From Pinus tabuliformis (taxonomy: Eukaryota; Streptophyta; Pinopsida; Pinales; Pinaceae), in the NCBI GenBank assembly GCA_031772625.1, contig CM062819.1, forward strand, positions 820,051,503 to 820,115,502: a stretch of DNA of 64,000 bases, given 5' to 3'. This document shows positions 22,206 to 32,170 of the stretch, piece by piece. The notes below the pieces were generated by a model. The model did no database searches. It worked only from the letters and a program-made list of their open reading frames with translations, and was not told the DNA's origin. Position 1 is the stretch's first letter, and each line of letters starts with the position of its first letter. Made by a program: the position numbers and the translations under genes.

Positions 22206-23073
22206 CCTATCGCTATGATTTAACGAGCTTAGCGATAGGGAAACTCGTTCTCGTCTAAAGACAAGTTTGTCGCTATTTAGTCATTTTAACGAGTCTAACG
22301 ACAAAGAAAACTCGGTCCTTTTCATTTTTAGAGAGTCTGAAAAGGTACAGAAAGTTAACTCCATAATTCCTTTTTCGTCATCTAATCCCTTAAGTCCGAA
22401 AAAGTATAAAACAATACAGAAGGGATGGTTGTTCGGTACTTTTACGAGCCGAACAAGACAAGTGCTCGATCTTTTTGTGCAATAATCCCTCAGGTCCAAA
22501 AAGATTAAAATCTAGAGGAGGGATAGCGTTCCGGTCGTTTAACGAGCTGGAAGGCCAAAACTCGGCAAACTTTTCATATTTTACGAGTCAGTGAAAAGAG
22601 CTCAAAGAAGACTCGTCTTTTGAGGAACGAGTGATAAACAGGGATAGCAGCAGATTCCAGGTACAGGTTGGAATTTTCCAATCACGGCAGTGTCACGAGG
22701 ATGGCTAGGTGAAATCACTCTTCGCAGCTGTTTCTCAAAAGAGGTAAACACACAAATGGAAGTGAATGATCGGCCAAATGAACAGTGGAGGTGATGGATG
22801 AAAACACGATCAAGGTTCTTATGGCTGATGAATTTACAATCTCAAAAGGTTATTTACCGGGATAGGTTCATTTTTTCCATGAGCTTGAACTATGGGGGAA
22901 ACTTTTGCTCACACTTTTCTATTTTTTAACGAGCATAAATTCAGTCATAAAACTGCTCGAATTTTGCGTTTATTTTTTAACGAGCATGAACTATATGCTA
23001 AAACTGCTCGATATACCAGTCATAATAAGAACGCCTCCTATGAGATAACTATTTTTTAAGGAGCTTTATCTCA
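22206..23073 (-). repeat. Gypsy-B stem-loop array with shared loop core
   Basis: Arms by position: CCTATCGCTA 22206-22215 with 22230-22239; TTTGTCG 22266-22272 with 22299-22305; CCTTTTCA 22317-22324 with 22338-22345; CTTTTTCG 22370-22377 with 22397-22404; GTTCGG 22431-22436 with 22449-22454; ATCTTTTTG 22469-22477 with 22497-22505; TTCCGG 22529-22534 with 22547-22552; CTTTTCA 22570-22576 with 22592-22598; ACTCGT 22611-22616 with 22627-22632; GTTCA 22866-22870 with 22886-22890; TGAGATAA 23041-23048 with 23066-23073. Most stems pair perfectly; many loops contain TTTWACGAG (minus sense CTCGTWAAA). Confidence 0.8.
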
Positions 23074-23939
23074 CAAAGCTATGCTCCAATTTCGGCAAAT
23101 TTTACCTTTGCCCCACAGGCTTTCTTCATGCAAGGTCGGAAACGGCTAATCCTACGAGTTTAAAGGGTTAGACCTACAGGTTTAAAGGGAGGACCTAAAA
23201 ATTTAAAAAAATAAATAGTCGTCCCTTGCTTGCATTCCAAAAGTTTGCATGCCCCCAGGTATAGGATAGAATTTCGAGGCTGCCCCTCCTCTCTCCTACC
23301 TCTGCTTTTCTTTGGGTGTTCACAGTTATTTGTCATCTTGCTAATCTAATGTTAACGATAATTGTCTTCTCGTTATTTTAAGGGGTCTTACGCAGTACTC
23401 AGGCTTCCCGTCGGCCCACTTTTAACAAACAGCTATTTGTGACAATAGAAGAACACTACTCAAAGACAAAACATTGGTATTATTGAGGGAGGCTTGCCTC
23501 TTTCTTATTATCCGAAGAGGGTTCTATTCGCTGCCGCAAATCAATCTCTTTCTTCGGCGGTGTCTATCATTGGGTTGTCCAAAGATGGTTACCCTCTGTC
23601 ACAACAATATAGTCCCCTACTTTGTAGGCTGCCCCTGCTTATCCTTCAAAACATATGTTTTAATGGGCGAGGCTTGAATTCAAAGATGGTTACTATTCAT
23701 TGCGATAAGGGAATTCCTACTTGGGCATTGCCCACTTTTTTAGACAAAGGTGAATGACTCTTTTGCCAAACACATAATTTTAACAAAAGAACACTATTCC
23801 AGAACAACCCCACTTCCTTCCACGGACGGGGTACGGACTAGTCATATTCTCTGCGGAAATTCTTCCTTATACCCGGGGTTTCTTCTGCCCGAAGCAGACC
23901 AGGGTGCATGCCCCCTGGGTTCCAGTCTTTCTTTCCGAA

Positions 23940-25532
23940 TCACTCGCACTCATCGGGAAGGAGGACTGGGGGTGGAGGCGAATCTTGAGTGAACAGACCA
24001 TTTAGGAATGGTATTTGACTATTTGCGATGCGAGATCCCGGAAACGAAAGTTGGTCTACGAGCTTGACCACCCTTCCTTCGTGTGGAAAACACATTACTC
24101 TAAAGAGTGAGGAGACTATCGCTCCCATGCAATAAATATAGTCCCGCCCAAGGAGTAGGTTATAATCCAAGGGTCCTTGGACGACCATCACGTTCAAATT
24201 AACGGTCTTCCCTTTCAATGTGACAGGCACATTGGGGAGGATTCCTAATGGTCGACTGGTTCCTTTATCAAAACCTGAGAGATTTCTCAACTCAGGTAAA
24301 AGCGCCGGGGAACCCAGTGCTTTCCAAGCAACAGAGGAAAGGATACTCACAGACGCCCCTTCATCAATGATAGTACCAGCCATGATCATTCTATAGATCT
24401 GGACAATGATTCTGAATGGTACACTGGCTGGTAACCGGGGTCTGCCTAGTTGATTCCAATCAAAGGATACAACCAGGTTGCTTGGTGGTGGGACCGAATA
24501 TACGGCCGGATATGACCCTGATGATGTTCCTTCCTGTGATAAAGGAATGGGCGCATTGCCCTGACGCTCATCAGAGTCGGTGCTGATGAAAAGAACCTGG
24601 ATGGTGTCATCCTTATTCTCTTCAGTGAGGGTGTCGCATGAAGATGACTCTTCGGCGACGGTGTCATTCGAAGATGAAACTTCTGAAGGTAGAACCGGGT
24701 CAACTGCCGTATCGACCTTTGGACTTTCGTCCGGTCTGGATTCAGTAGGTTCATTTTCAGTGACTGACGCTTCAGCTGACCACTTGAGCGGGCCAGCTGG
24801 ATTTTCAACTATCGAGGGATTAGGCACGAGTTTTTGGTATCCAGGAGGAAGTCGTAACGGTGATACCGGACGATCTTCCAAAACTCTCTTTGCCTCATCT
24901 AAGAATGGACATTTGTGGATGGCATGATTGCCTTCACACAATAGACAGGGTGATCTTGGTCCCTTTCTTCGTCCTTCACTCTCATTAGTTGACGGATTGC
25001 AATCAACATGACAACCAGAGGTTGATGCTACCGGATTGTGCAACCTTGGGGACCAGTCCCTTAGTATCCGGGGAATACAAGGACAATCACGATGGAAGTG
25101 GATCCCTTTGCAAATGACACATGGCGATTTAGGCCCGGTCGGTGCAGTGTGTGGGTTTTTGTCAGCTTTCTTCTGCTTGCCCCCAGTCGCCTTCGCCAGA
25201 GGCTCCTTCTGCTTCTTTTCTCTCTTCTTCTTTTCCTTCTTCTCCTTGGGAGGCTGACTTTTGCCAGCTCTACCTTGCGAAGATGAAGGATCAGAGGAAG
25301 TATCATAAGAAGTGGAAGGCTGGTGGGTAGTTCTAGATTGTTCTGATTGTTGATTCGACTGCTCAGGATTAGTGGCGATCTGGACTACACTAGTTGAAAA
25401 GAGCCATACAGGGAGGCCGATTGTCAATCCTGGAAGTGACAATGTAGCCATATGAGGCGCACCAACATCTCCCCAAGAGGAGAAGGGATTTGGACTTCCG
25501 CCAAGGTTACTTCCTTGGTTGGTGGGCTCCAT
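23940..25532 (-). CDS. Gypsy-B Gag plus protease-like protein, open frame
   Basis: An uninterrupted frame of about 530 residues from MEPTNQGS; an in-frame ATG seven codons upstream is possible, but the Gypsy-A match starts here. Features: LPGLTIGLPVWLFSTS near residue 35; a very lysine-rich basic region (about 90-125); two zinc-knuckle-like motifs at about 138 (CVICKGIHFHRDC) and 196 (CLLCEGNHAIHKC), both CX2CX3HX4C rather than the retroviral CX2CX4HX4C; an acidic, serine-rich linker; DEGAS at about 390, a retropepsin-like active-site motif; and LLLGRDYIYCMGAIVSSLF near the end. It would package element RNA. It is a fossil element's gene whose frame looks whole; reverse transcription would have to come from elsewhere. 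Whether it is expressed is unknown. Confidence 0.85.
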   Translation of the reverse strand: MEPTNQGSNLGGSPNPFSSWGDVGAPHMATLSLPGLTIGLPVWLFSTSVVQIATNPEQSNQQSEQSRTTHQPSTSYDTSSDPSSSQGRAGKSQPPKEKKEKKKREKKQKEPLAKATGGKQKKADKNPHTAPTGPKSPCVICKGIHFHRDCPCIPRILRDWSPRLHNPVASTSGCHVDCNPSTNESEGRRKGPRSPCLLCEGNHAIHKCPFLDEAKRVLEDRPVSPLRLPPGYQKLVPNPSIVENPAGPLKWSAEASVTENEPTESRPDESPKVDTAVDPVLPSEVSSSNDTVAEESSSCDTLTEENKDDTIQVLFISTDSDERQGNAPIPLSQEGTSSGSYPAVYSVPPPSNLVVSFDWNQLGRPRLPASVPFRIIVQIYRMIMAGTIIDEGASVSILSSVAWKALGSPALLPELRNLSGFDKGTSRPLGILPNVPVTLKGKTVNLNVMVVQGPLDYNLLLGRDYIYCMGAIVSSLFRVMCFPHEGRVVKLVDQLSFPGSRIANSQIPFLNGLFTQDSPPPPVLLPDECE

Positions 25533-25623
25533 ACTTTTCAACTGAAAGATCAACGTGGGAATAACAGGTGATTATGTTCCGCTTGAAATAAATTTTATTA
25601 ACGACGCTTTTAGACACAAACTT

Positions 25624-25745
25624 GCTTTTTCATGTTTTAAGAGTCGAGAAAAAGCTAAAGATGACTCTAGTCGCCTTCGATGTATTAACGAGCCCGAAGT
25701 GACAAATGCTCGGTTGGACTTTTTCAGTTATAGAGTTTGAAAAAG
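25624..25745 (-). repeat. Three stem-loops upstream of Gypsy-B gag
   Basis: GCTTTTTC/GAAAAAGC (25624-25631, 25648-25655), CTTCG/CGAAG (25675-25679, 25695-25699) and CTTTTTCA/TGAAAAAG (25719-25726, 25738-25745). They correspond in order to the three before Gypsy-A gag. Confidence 0.7.
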
Positions 25746-26824
25746 GCCAAAAGAAACTGCTCTGGAGATCTAGGCAGAGGGTGTGCCAAACCTTTCGCGA
25801 AACCACAGAATACGTTTTACGGTACGGGTGGTCGATCTTCGTGAATGCTGTGTTCACTGCATCGCGATCAGTAGGGCGACCGACACGGTTTCCTAAGGAT
25901 AAAGGATAAAAGCCTATAGGGGTCTCCCAATATACGCGACGGTACGCGGGAGCACAAGTCCGTGTTAGTGCCACCGACTCTCAGGAGGAATCACCCACCT
26001 TCGTAGAGATCGACAGTCACTATGTTTAACGACGCCGGAACACGTCTCTACCTAGACCTCTAGATGTTTGCGTTATGTTACAAAGCGTTGTTATGTAAAT
26101 TGAGTTTATTTTAATGTTGATCTTGCTTAACAGTTTGCCTTTCAGGGTCGCCACGAGATGTATATATACAACTTCCTATATGCAATCTAAGATGAGAAGC
26201 AAATCTTTTCAATCTTTCAACTTTGAAAACCTTAATCTACTGAGGGAAAAGAAAGACACAACTTTTTCCACAGATCATAGAACACACACTAAAATGCACA
26301 TTTTCCTAAATCGTCAAGCATACAGTCAAATGCAAAATGCACAATGCATGTATTTCTTTTCGTTATCCTTAATGTTGATGTAAGACAGAAAGGAAACTGT
26401 TGTATAATTTTGAATCTAATTTCAAGTAGAAATAAACAAGCTTGTCCAATAATCAAAAAGACACCTTATGATCGACTTGTTTAAACACAGGAAATGTATA
26501 GATCCAAACCATAAAATGAAAAACAAACAAACTCAAACAGCCATGAACAGTAATAAAACTAGCTCATAAGATCACAAAGACACTTTTACAGTTCAGGATC
26601 TAAGAGGCCACAGCTATACTGGTTCGCTTTTCACAATGGGAAACTGTAACTGAAACAAGAAATACTGAAAGAACATTCACAGTTTCATCACACAACTGAG
26701 GCGGAATAATGTCAAGGAGAATGGTTTACAGCAAGTACAATGACCAGTAAGCAATCAGCAAAAAATCAGTGAAAAAAGGGCTAAGACACAGTGGGAAAAC
26801 TGAGCAAGACAATGGCTAACTGGA

Positions 26825-26889
26825 CCAGCGCAGGCTCTGGTCTGTCAGTTTGACTCTCAGCGCAGTTCCCGAAGGGAGTACCTGCGCTG
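26825..26889 (-). promoter_or_regulatory. Gypsy-B leader hairpin plus phased motif copy
   Basis: CAGCGCAG at 26826-26833 and 26858-26865 are 32 bp apart; the second pairs with CTGCGCTG at 26882-26889 to form a hairpin with an inner TCCC/GGGA stem. The layout equals that of the Gypsy-A leader (2801-2869). Confidence 0.65.
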
Positions 26890-27228
26890 TAATGCAGACT
26901 GCCTGTGGACAGCCTGCTCTGGGACACGAGAGTTACGTCTACAAAGTTTTCCAGGTCATAAAAAGCTCAAAAATGCACTGTTTTTGCTGAAATAAAAAGC
27001 TATAGGTCAAGTACAGGCTAAGGGATGATCAAGAGGATGAAGATCTATCACAAAGAGTAAAGAGTCTTTTGTAGATAAGCTCTTTAAATCTTGAATTTGC
27101 TCAGCAAATGAGCAAGAGTAGCAGACCCTCTACTTCGCTTTTGATATAGTCAAAAGCTTTTCGATTTGGTACTCTTTTCTTCAAGAAATGAATAGCAAAA
27201 TACTACAAACACCAACAAGATACTAGGC

Positions 27229-27246
27229 TCCCCAGTGGAGTCGCCA
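27229..27246 (-). other. Gypsy-B candidate primer-binding site
   Basis: Minus-sense TGGCGACTCCACTGGGGA, four bases after the LTR end at 27251. Clearest member of the three similar sites in this window. Confidence 0.7.
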
Positions 27247-27250
27247 GGTT

Positions 27251-28278
27251 TGTTGTGGCGAAAAGTATCCGACTCGGATGACCCTATCCCTACTCTAAAG
27301 GTGACAGTCTTTAGCAACAACTGAAAGTAAAGCTTTGATATTTTCCTTTATGAAAGTACAGAGAGAAGGAAGAAAAGATTAACCAACCTGGTGTCTTTCG
27401 CTTAGTCGATCCTTATCCTCTCTCTTTGTCTCTTGTTCCCAGCTCCTTGCTCTCTTTGCCGGTCCAGCTACACACAGATCCTGCACAAAACAAGAGAGGA
27501 AACTACAAGATACATGTACTCATAACTGATGCATGGATTAGAGTGAATCAAATATACAAGTAAATACAATACATCAATGCAATACAAGTATATAGGAGAA
27601 CATGCAAAACTTTATTGATAGAAGTAACAGGGTTCTGAGAAGGTTACAACCATTGATGGCTCCAATCCAGCAGCACCTCCCCAGCAGCAAGAACTCTCCT
27701 CTTCACCTCTAGTAAAACAATCACCCAATAGCTCTAACTGTAAACCAACAGCACCTCCTTGCTTTACACAAAATTCCAGCCTCCTTAGACCTCATAGAAG
27801 AGCTCTATATATAGGAGAGAAGAAGAAAGGATGAGTCAGCTTGAGGCTGGCATAGAGCTGACTAGTGTCCTCTCTCTCTTCAGTTAATCTTCAGTTCTTG
27901 AGTCCACTTGGAGATCCTTGCTTACACATGGTGATCAAGTACCTCTTACTCATTACAGGGCGAATCTCATGAACCAAGTGTCAGTTTGGAAGCTTCCTGG
28001 GCAGTTGACACCTTGCAGAATGACTGTGCCACTTGGCCAATCTCGCCCAGCGCAGGTAGCCTTCATTAGATTTGACTTCCAGCGCAGGTACAAGGAGGAG
28101 CAGTTGCATTCCAGCGCAGATGCTCAGTGGAGCAGCTGACATGATCCAAAATTAGCCTGTTTTGAAGTGTTTTCAGGTGGAGAACTGATTGGAAGTGTTG
28201 TTGTTTGATGACCTTGTTCTTTTAGGGGTAAGAACAACATGTTTAGGGACTGAGGATCCCTGTAATTATTGACATTTC
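27251..28278 (-). repeat. Gypsy-B second LTR copy (next to the primer site)
   Basis: Nearly identical to 19992-21056 but stops about 35 bp short of the usual minus-sense start, where it passes directly into internal 3' sequence of the same element. Confidence 0.9.
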
Positions 28279-28968
28279 ATACCCCTCTTGAACATATAAC
28301 GACACTGATGCGATGGATCGGTAGCATTACCCCAAATGTGGATGGTTTGGCGAGGACCATGGTGATGAGACCGGTGAATGAAACAACCCAACCCGATGTG
28401 GTACGGAGGAAAAGTGTCATGTTCAAGAGTGACTTGCTACCATTAAACTTTGATGTTCTCCCAATTTTTCCCCAGTCATTTCTGACCAGTACCTCTTTAT
28501 TTTTGTCAAGCTTGAGGAGGATAACATATGCTTGTTCTATAACCTGCCCTTCGGGCAAGCCTATCGCTATGATTTAACGAGCTTAGCGATAGGGAAACTC
28601 GTTCTCGTCTAAAGACAAGTTTGTCGCTATTTAATCATTTTAACAAGTCTAACGACAAAGAAAACTCGGTCCTTTTCATTTTTAGAGAGTCTGAAAAGGT
28701 ACAGAAAGTTAACTCCATAATTCCTTTTTCGTCATCTAATCCCTTAAGTCCGAAAAAGTATAAAACAATACAGAAGGGATGGCTGTTCGGTACTTTTACG
28801 AGCCGAACAAGACAAGTGCTCGATCTTTTTGTGCAATAATCCCTCAGGTCCAAAAAGATTCCGACTCGTATGACCCTATCCCTACTCTAAAGGTGACAGT
28901 CTTTAGCAACAACTGAAAGTAAAGCTTTGATATTTTCCTTTATGAAAGTACAGAGAGAAGGAAGAAAA
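28279..28968 (-). repeat. Rearranged block between two Gypsy-B LTR copies
   Basis: 28279-28860 duplicates the stem-loop-bearing 3' internal sequence at about 21929-22505; 28861-28968 duplicates about 108 bp of LTR (the part near 27270-27380). The joins lie at short shared sequences, for example GAAAAG at about 28964-28969. This looks like template switching or recombination rather than a separate insertion. Confidence 0.8.
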
Positions 28969-30008
28969 GTATCCGACTCGGATGACCCTATCCCTACTCT
29001 AAAGGTGACAGTCTTTAGCAACAACTGAAAGTAAAGCTTTGATATTTTCCTTTATGAAAGTACAGAGAGAAGGAAGAAAAGATTAACCAACCTGGTGTCT
29101 TTCGCTTAGTCGATCCTTATCCTCTCTCTTTGTCTCTTGTTCCCAGCTCCTTGCTCTCTTTGTCGGTCCAGCTACACACAGATCCTGCACAAAACAAGAG
29201 AGGAAACTACAAGATACATGTACTCATAACTGATGCATGGATTAGAGTGAATCAAATATACAAGTAAATACAATACATCAATGCAATACAAGTATATAGG
29301 AGAACATACAATACTTTATTGATAGAAGTAACAGGGTTCTGAGAAGGTTACAACCATTGATGGCTCCAATCCAGCAGCACCTCCCCAGCAGCAAGAACTC
29401 TCCTCTTCACCTCTAGTAAAACAATCACCCAATAGCTCTAACTGTAAACCAACAGCACCTCCTTGCTTTACACAAAATTCCAGCCTCCTTAGACCTCATA
29501 GAAGAGCTCTATATATAGGAGAGAAGAAGAGAGGATGAGTCAGCTTGAGGCTGGCATAGAGCTGACTAGTGTCCTCTCCCTCTTCAGTTCTTGAGTCCAC
29601 TTGGAGATCCTTGCTTACACATGGTGATCAAGTACCTCTTACTCATTACAGGGCGAAACTCATGAACCAAGTGTCAGTTTGGAAGCTTCCTGGGCAGTTG
29701 ACACCTTGCAGAATGACTGTGCCACTTGGCCAATCTCGCCCAGCGCAGGTAGCCTTCATTAGATTTGACTTCCAGTGCAGGTACAAGGAGGAGTAGTTGC
29801 ATTCCAGCGCAGATGCTCAGTGGAGCAGCTGACATGATCCAAAATTAGCCTGTTTTGAAGTGTTTTCAGGTGGAGAACTGATTGGAAGTGCTGTTGTTTG
29901 ATGACCTTGTTCTTTTAGGGGTAAGAACAACATGTTTAGGGACTGAGGATCCCTGTAATTATTGACATTTCATGCTCCATGTCGCGAGGCACAAAAATGT
30001 CTATAACA
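28969..30008 (-). repeat. Gypsy-B outer 5' LTR copy
   Basis: Nearly full LTR ending (plus sense) at ...CTATAACA before CCCAT. A few more differences than the other two copies; it carries the same phased motif array. Confidence 0.9.
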
Positions 30009-30013
30009 CCCAT

Positions 30014-31194
30014 GTACAAACATAACATATTTGAGGTGAAGAGGAGATGTTTTCTCCCTCTTAAAGGTGACAATACCAATTCTTGTAGCATTATAGCTTC
30101 CATCACCCCCCAATTCAATATGCATATGGAGATCCTTCTCCTCCAAGCTACTGAAAAACTCCTTGCACCTTGTCATATGGAATGAGGCACTGGAATCAAG
30201 GTACCACACACTCCCTATAATAGTGTTGGTCATGCATGTTATTAGGGTGAAGTCTAATTCAAATTATGAAGCTAATGCTTCACCCGCTGCTCCTCCTGAA
30301 GGCTTCCTGGTAGAATTGTTGTGCGGACATTTTGTTGCATAGTGCCCTAATTCGTGGAAGTGGAAACATTTTATCTTGCTCAATTCTTTCTTCTTGCCAT
30401 TATTTTGGCTAGATTCATGTTTTCTCTAGGTATTCTTTCCTTTTCCCTTCTTCCCCTTTCCAACCAATGCGAAATTCTCTTCATCCTCAGATTTGGATGA
30501 TGCTCCATCTCTGTTATTTCTCCTGAACCCTTTTTGAACCAAATCAAACCACAAAATTTCCAAATTTAGTAATTTATCCCTTTCATTCACAAAGTCCTGG
30601 TAGTTATGCCAAGATTTTGGAAGGCCTAGAAGAACTAGAATCATGAGGTCATCTTCTGTTACATTCACTCCTACCCCTCCAAGCTCATCTTGAACTTGTG
30701 TAAATCTTCAGAGATATTGCAGAATAATGTCATTTTTCTATATCCTGATGTTTCAAAGTTTGTCTTTTACGGCCAATTTTCTATGGCACTATTATTTTCA
30801 AATAGCTTAGTTAGTGCCTTCCACATAGAAAATGATGTCTCTTTGCAATGGAGATTTGAGACCACATGGTCTCTCACGCCTTCCATAATAATTCTTCTCG
30901 CCTTTGCAAAATCCTTCTTCCACTGGGTTAAATGTTATGCATCCGACTGTGGAGGTTTTGCAATATCAGTTTTCACATGTTCTAACACATCATTTTCATC
31001 AAGCACTGCTTCCATTCTATTCTTTCATGCTATGAAATTCGAGCTACCCTCAAGGGCACACTCCAATCTCAAACCATTGAAAGACATTCACCCAATCCTA
31101 AAGAAAAACGATTGCACTAAAGCTACTACTTCAAAATTCCTTAGGAACAACTTTGAAATACTAGTTCTAATGTGATTTCAAGGCTCTGATGGCA
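30014..31194 (-). pseudogene. Copia-1 Gag, zinc-knuckle and protease region (fossil)
   Basis: In minus sense, gag comes first (from about 31180), then a Gag C-terminal block with DDLMILVLLGLPKSWHNYQDF (30426-30668), a zinc-knuckle-like stretch near 30330, and the protease motif VWYLDSSASFHMT (near 30200). The order fits copia Gag followed by aspartic protease, continuing into the pre-integrase region beyond Gypsy-B. A PBS-like sequence (minus sense TGCCATCAGAGCC) adjoins the LTR at 31195. Several breaks. Confidence 0.8.
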
Positions 31195-32036
31195 TGTATA
31201 ACTTTTAATAAAAATTGCAATTACTCAATATTTCAACTTGAAAACAAGAGACACGATTCTGCTCTACCAATCTACAGAATGGAAACCATAATTCAAAACA
31301 ACATGAATAGACATGCAATAAGCAAAACCACAAATACACAGTGATTTCTAGGGGAACCCAACTGGGAAAAACTCCTCAAGCCTCTTTGCATTAATCAGTT
31401 GAATAGAGAAACTATTACAATTGCTAGCTCCAGCTCTGAGCTCAACCTGCAAAAGAATAATTGTTCTCTCTGCTCAATGAGAAACTCTAGCCAACACTTA
31501 GCCAATTATTTTCCCACCAAGCCTCCTATTTCCTTGCGCAAATCCTGAGGAAATTAGCCCCTAAAAAATAGGAATTTCCTCCAAATTTATTGTGCAATTC
31601 CCAAGGATTGATCTTCTAACTCATGCAACACCTGTACACTCAAAACTAGTCTATAACTGATGTTACACTTCCTTGTCATCTCTGCTTCAACTAAGGAACT
31701 TGAATTCCTTGCATACACTAGTTGTTTTCAGTTGATTGATCAGTTAACTGACAGATCTCTGCATTAGATTGTTGTCCCACTACACAAATGACTCTATTAA
31801 TAGTTATAGGTTAGTTAATTGAACACAACTGAAAATAACTAAATTGGATTACTAAGATTTAACAATCACACATGCATAACTGAACTCCAAGCCCTCCAAC
31901 TTGAATTTACTGAGTTAACTAAGAGAAAAGCTCCATGTCACACTAGTTGACAACCTCCAAGTTGTCTTGTTGATGTGGAAATTCGATTTACTCAATTTGA
32001 CTAAGGCTAAAGTCAAAGTGAGTCTTTCTTGCTACA
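31195..32036 (-). repeat. Copia-1 5' LTR
   Basis: Starts (plus sense) TGTATAAC beside the primer site; the probable far end is GCTACA at 32036, giving about 842 bp. It is not alignable by eye to a second copy in the window, so the outer boundary is an estimate. Confidence 0.5.
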
Positions 32037-32170
32037 CTTTCTAACCTTCTTCCTACATCCCTTTGCCCCATAGGGAAAATTGGGCTTGCGTGAATATTCA
32101 ATTGAGCTCTTGTCCAGTTATCATGTAAATGATCTACATTACAAAGACTTCTTGGATTAGACAAAAATTT

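Larger units (their letters stand above)
21057..23939 (-). other. Gypsy-B 3' non-coding region
   Basis: About 2.9 kb after gag-protease in minus sense. No RT, RNase H or integrase motif is seen. It contains the stem-loop array (22206-23073) and about 1 kb that aligns with Gypsy-A 7140-8100. Short open frames here are not conserved as protein between the two elements. Confidence 0.65.
25533..27228 (-). other. Gypsy-B leader
   Basis: About 1.7 kb between the primer site and gag, colinear in part with the Gypsy-A leader. It holds three stem-loops close to gag (25624-25745) and the CAGCGCAG hairpin with a 32-bp-phased copy (26825-26889). No coding similarity seen. Confidence 0.6.
19992..30008 (-). 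mobile_element. Gypsy-B: young non-autonomous gypsy-type element with three LTR copies
   Basis: Bounded by a perfect 5-bp duplication CCCAT (19987-19991, 30009-30013) in Copia-1. In minus sense: a near-complete LTR (28969-30008), a short LTR scrap, a scrap of 3' internal sequence, a second LTR (27251-28278), primer site, leader, an open Gag-protease frame (23940-25532), a long 3' non-coding region with stem-loops, a polypurine tract (agggggc near 21060) and a 3' LTR (19992-21056). Long stretches of the LTR copies are identical by eye, so this is the youngest insertion here. It lacks RT and integrase and is a sister of Gypsy-A. Confidence 0.92.
9678..32036 (-). mobile_element. Copia-1: outer, old Ty1/copia element of the left nest
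   Basis: Copia coding on the minus strand continues in matching order across four gaps: RNase H and RT (9678-11051), the integrase C-terminal region (16144-16390), integrase and pre-integrase domain (19045-19991), then protease, zinc-knuckle region and gag (30014-31194), with a 5' LTR at about 31195-32036. The gaps are later insertions with their own perfect target duplications. It is closely related to Copia-4. Its 3' end lies left of Copia-2 and outside the window. Heavily decayed, with many breaks. Confidence 0.8.
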
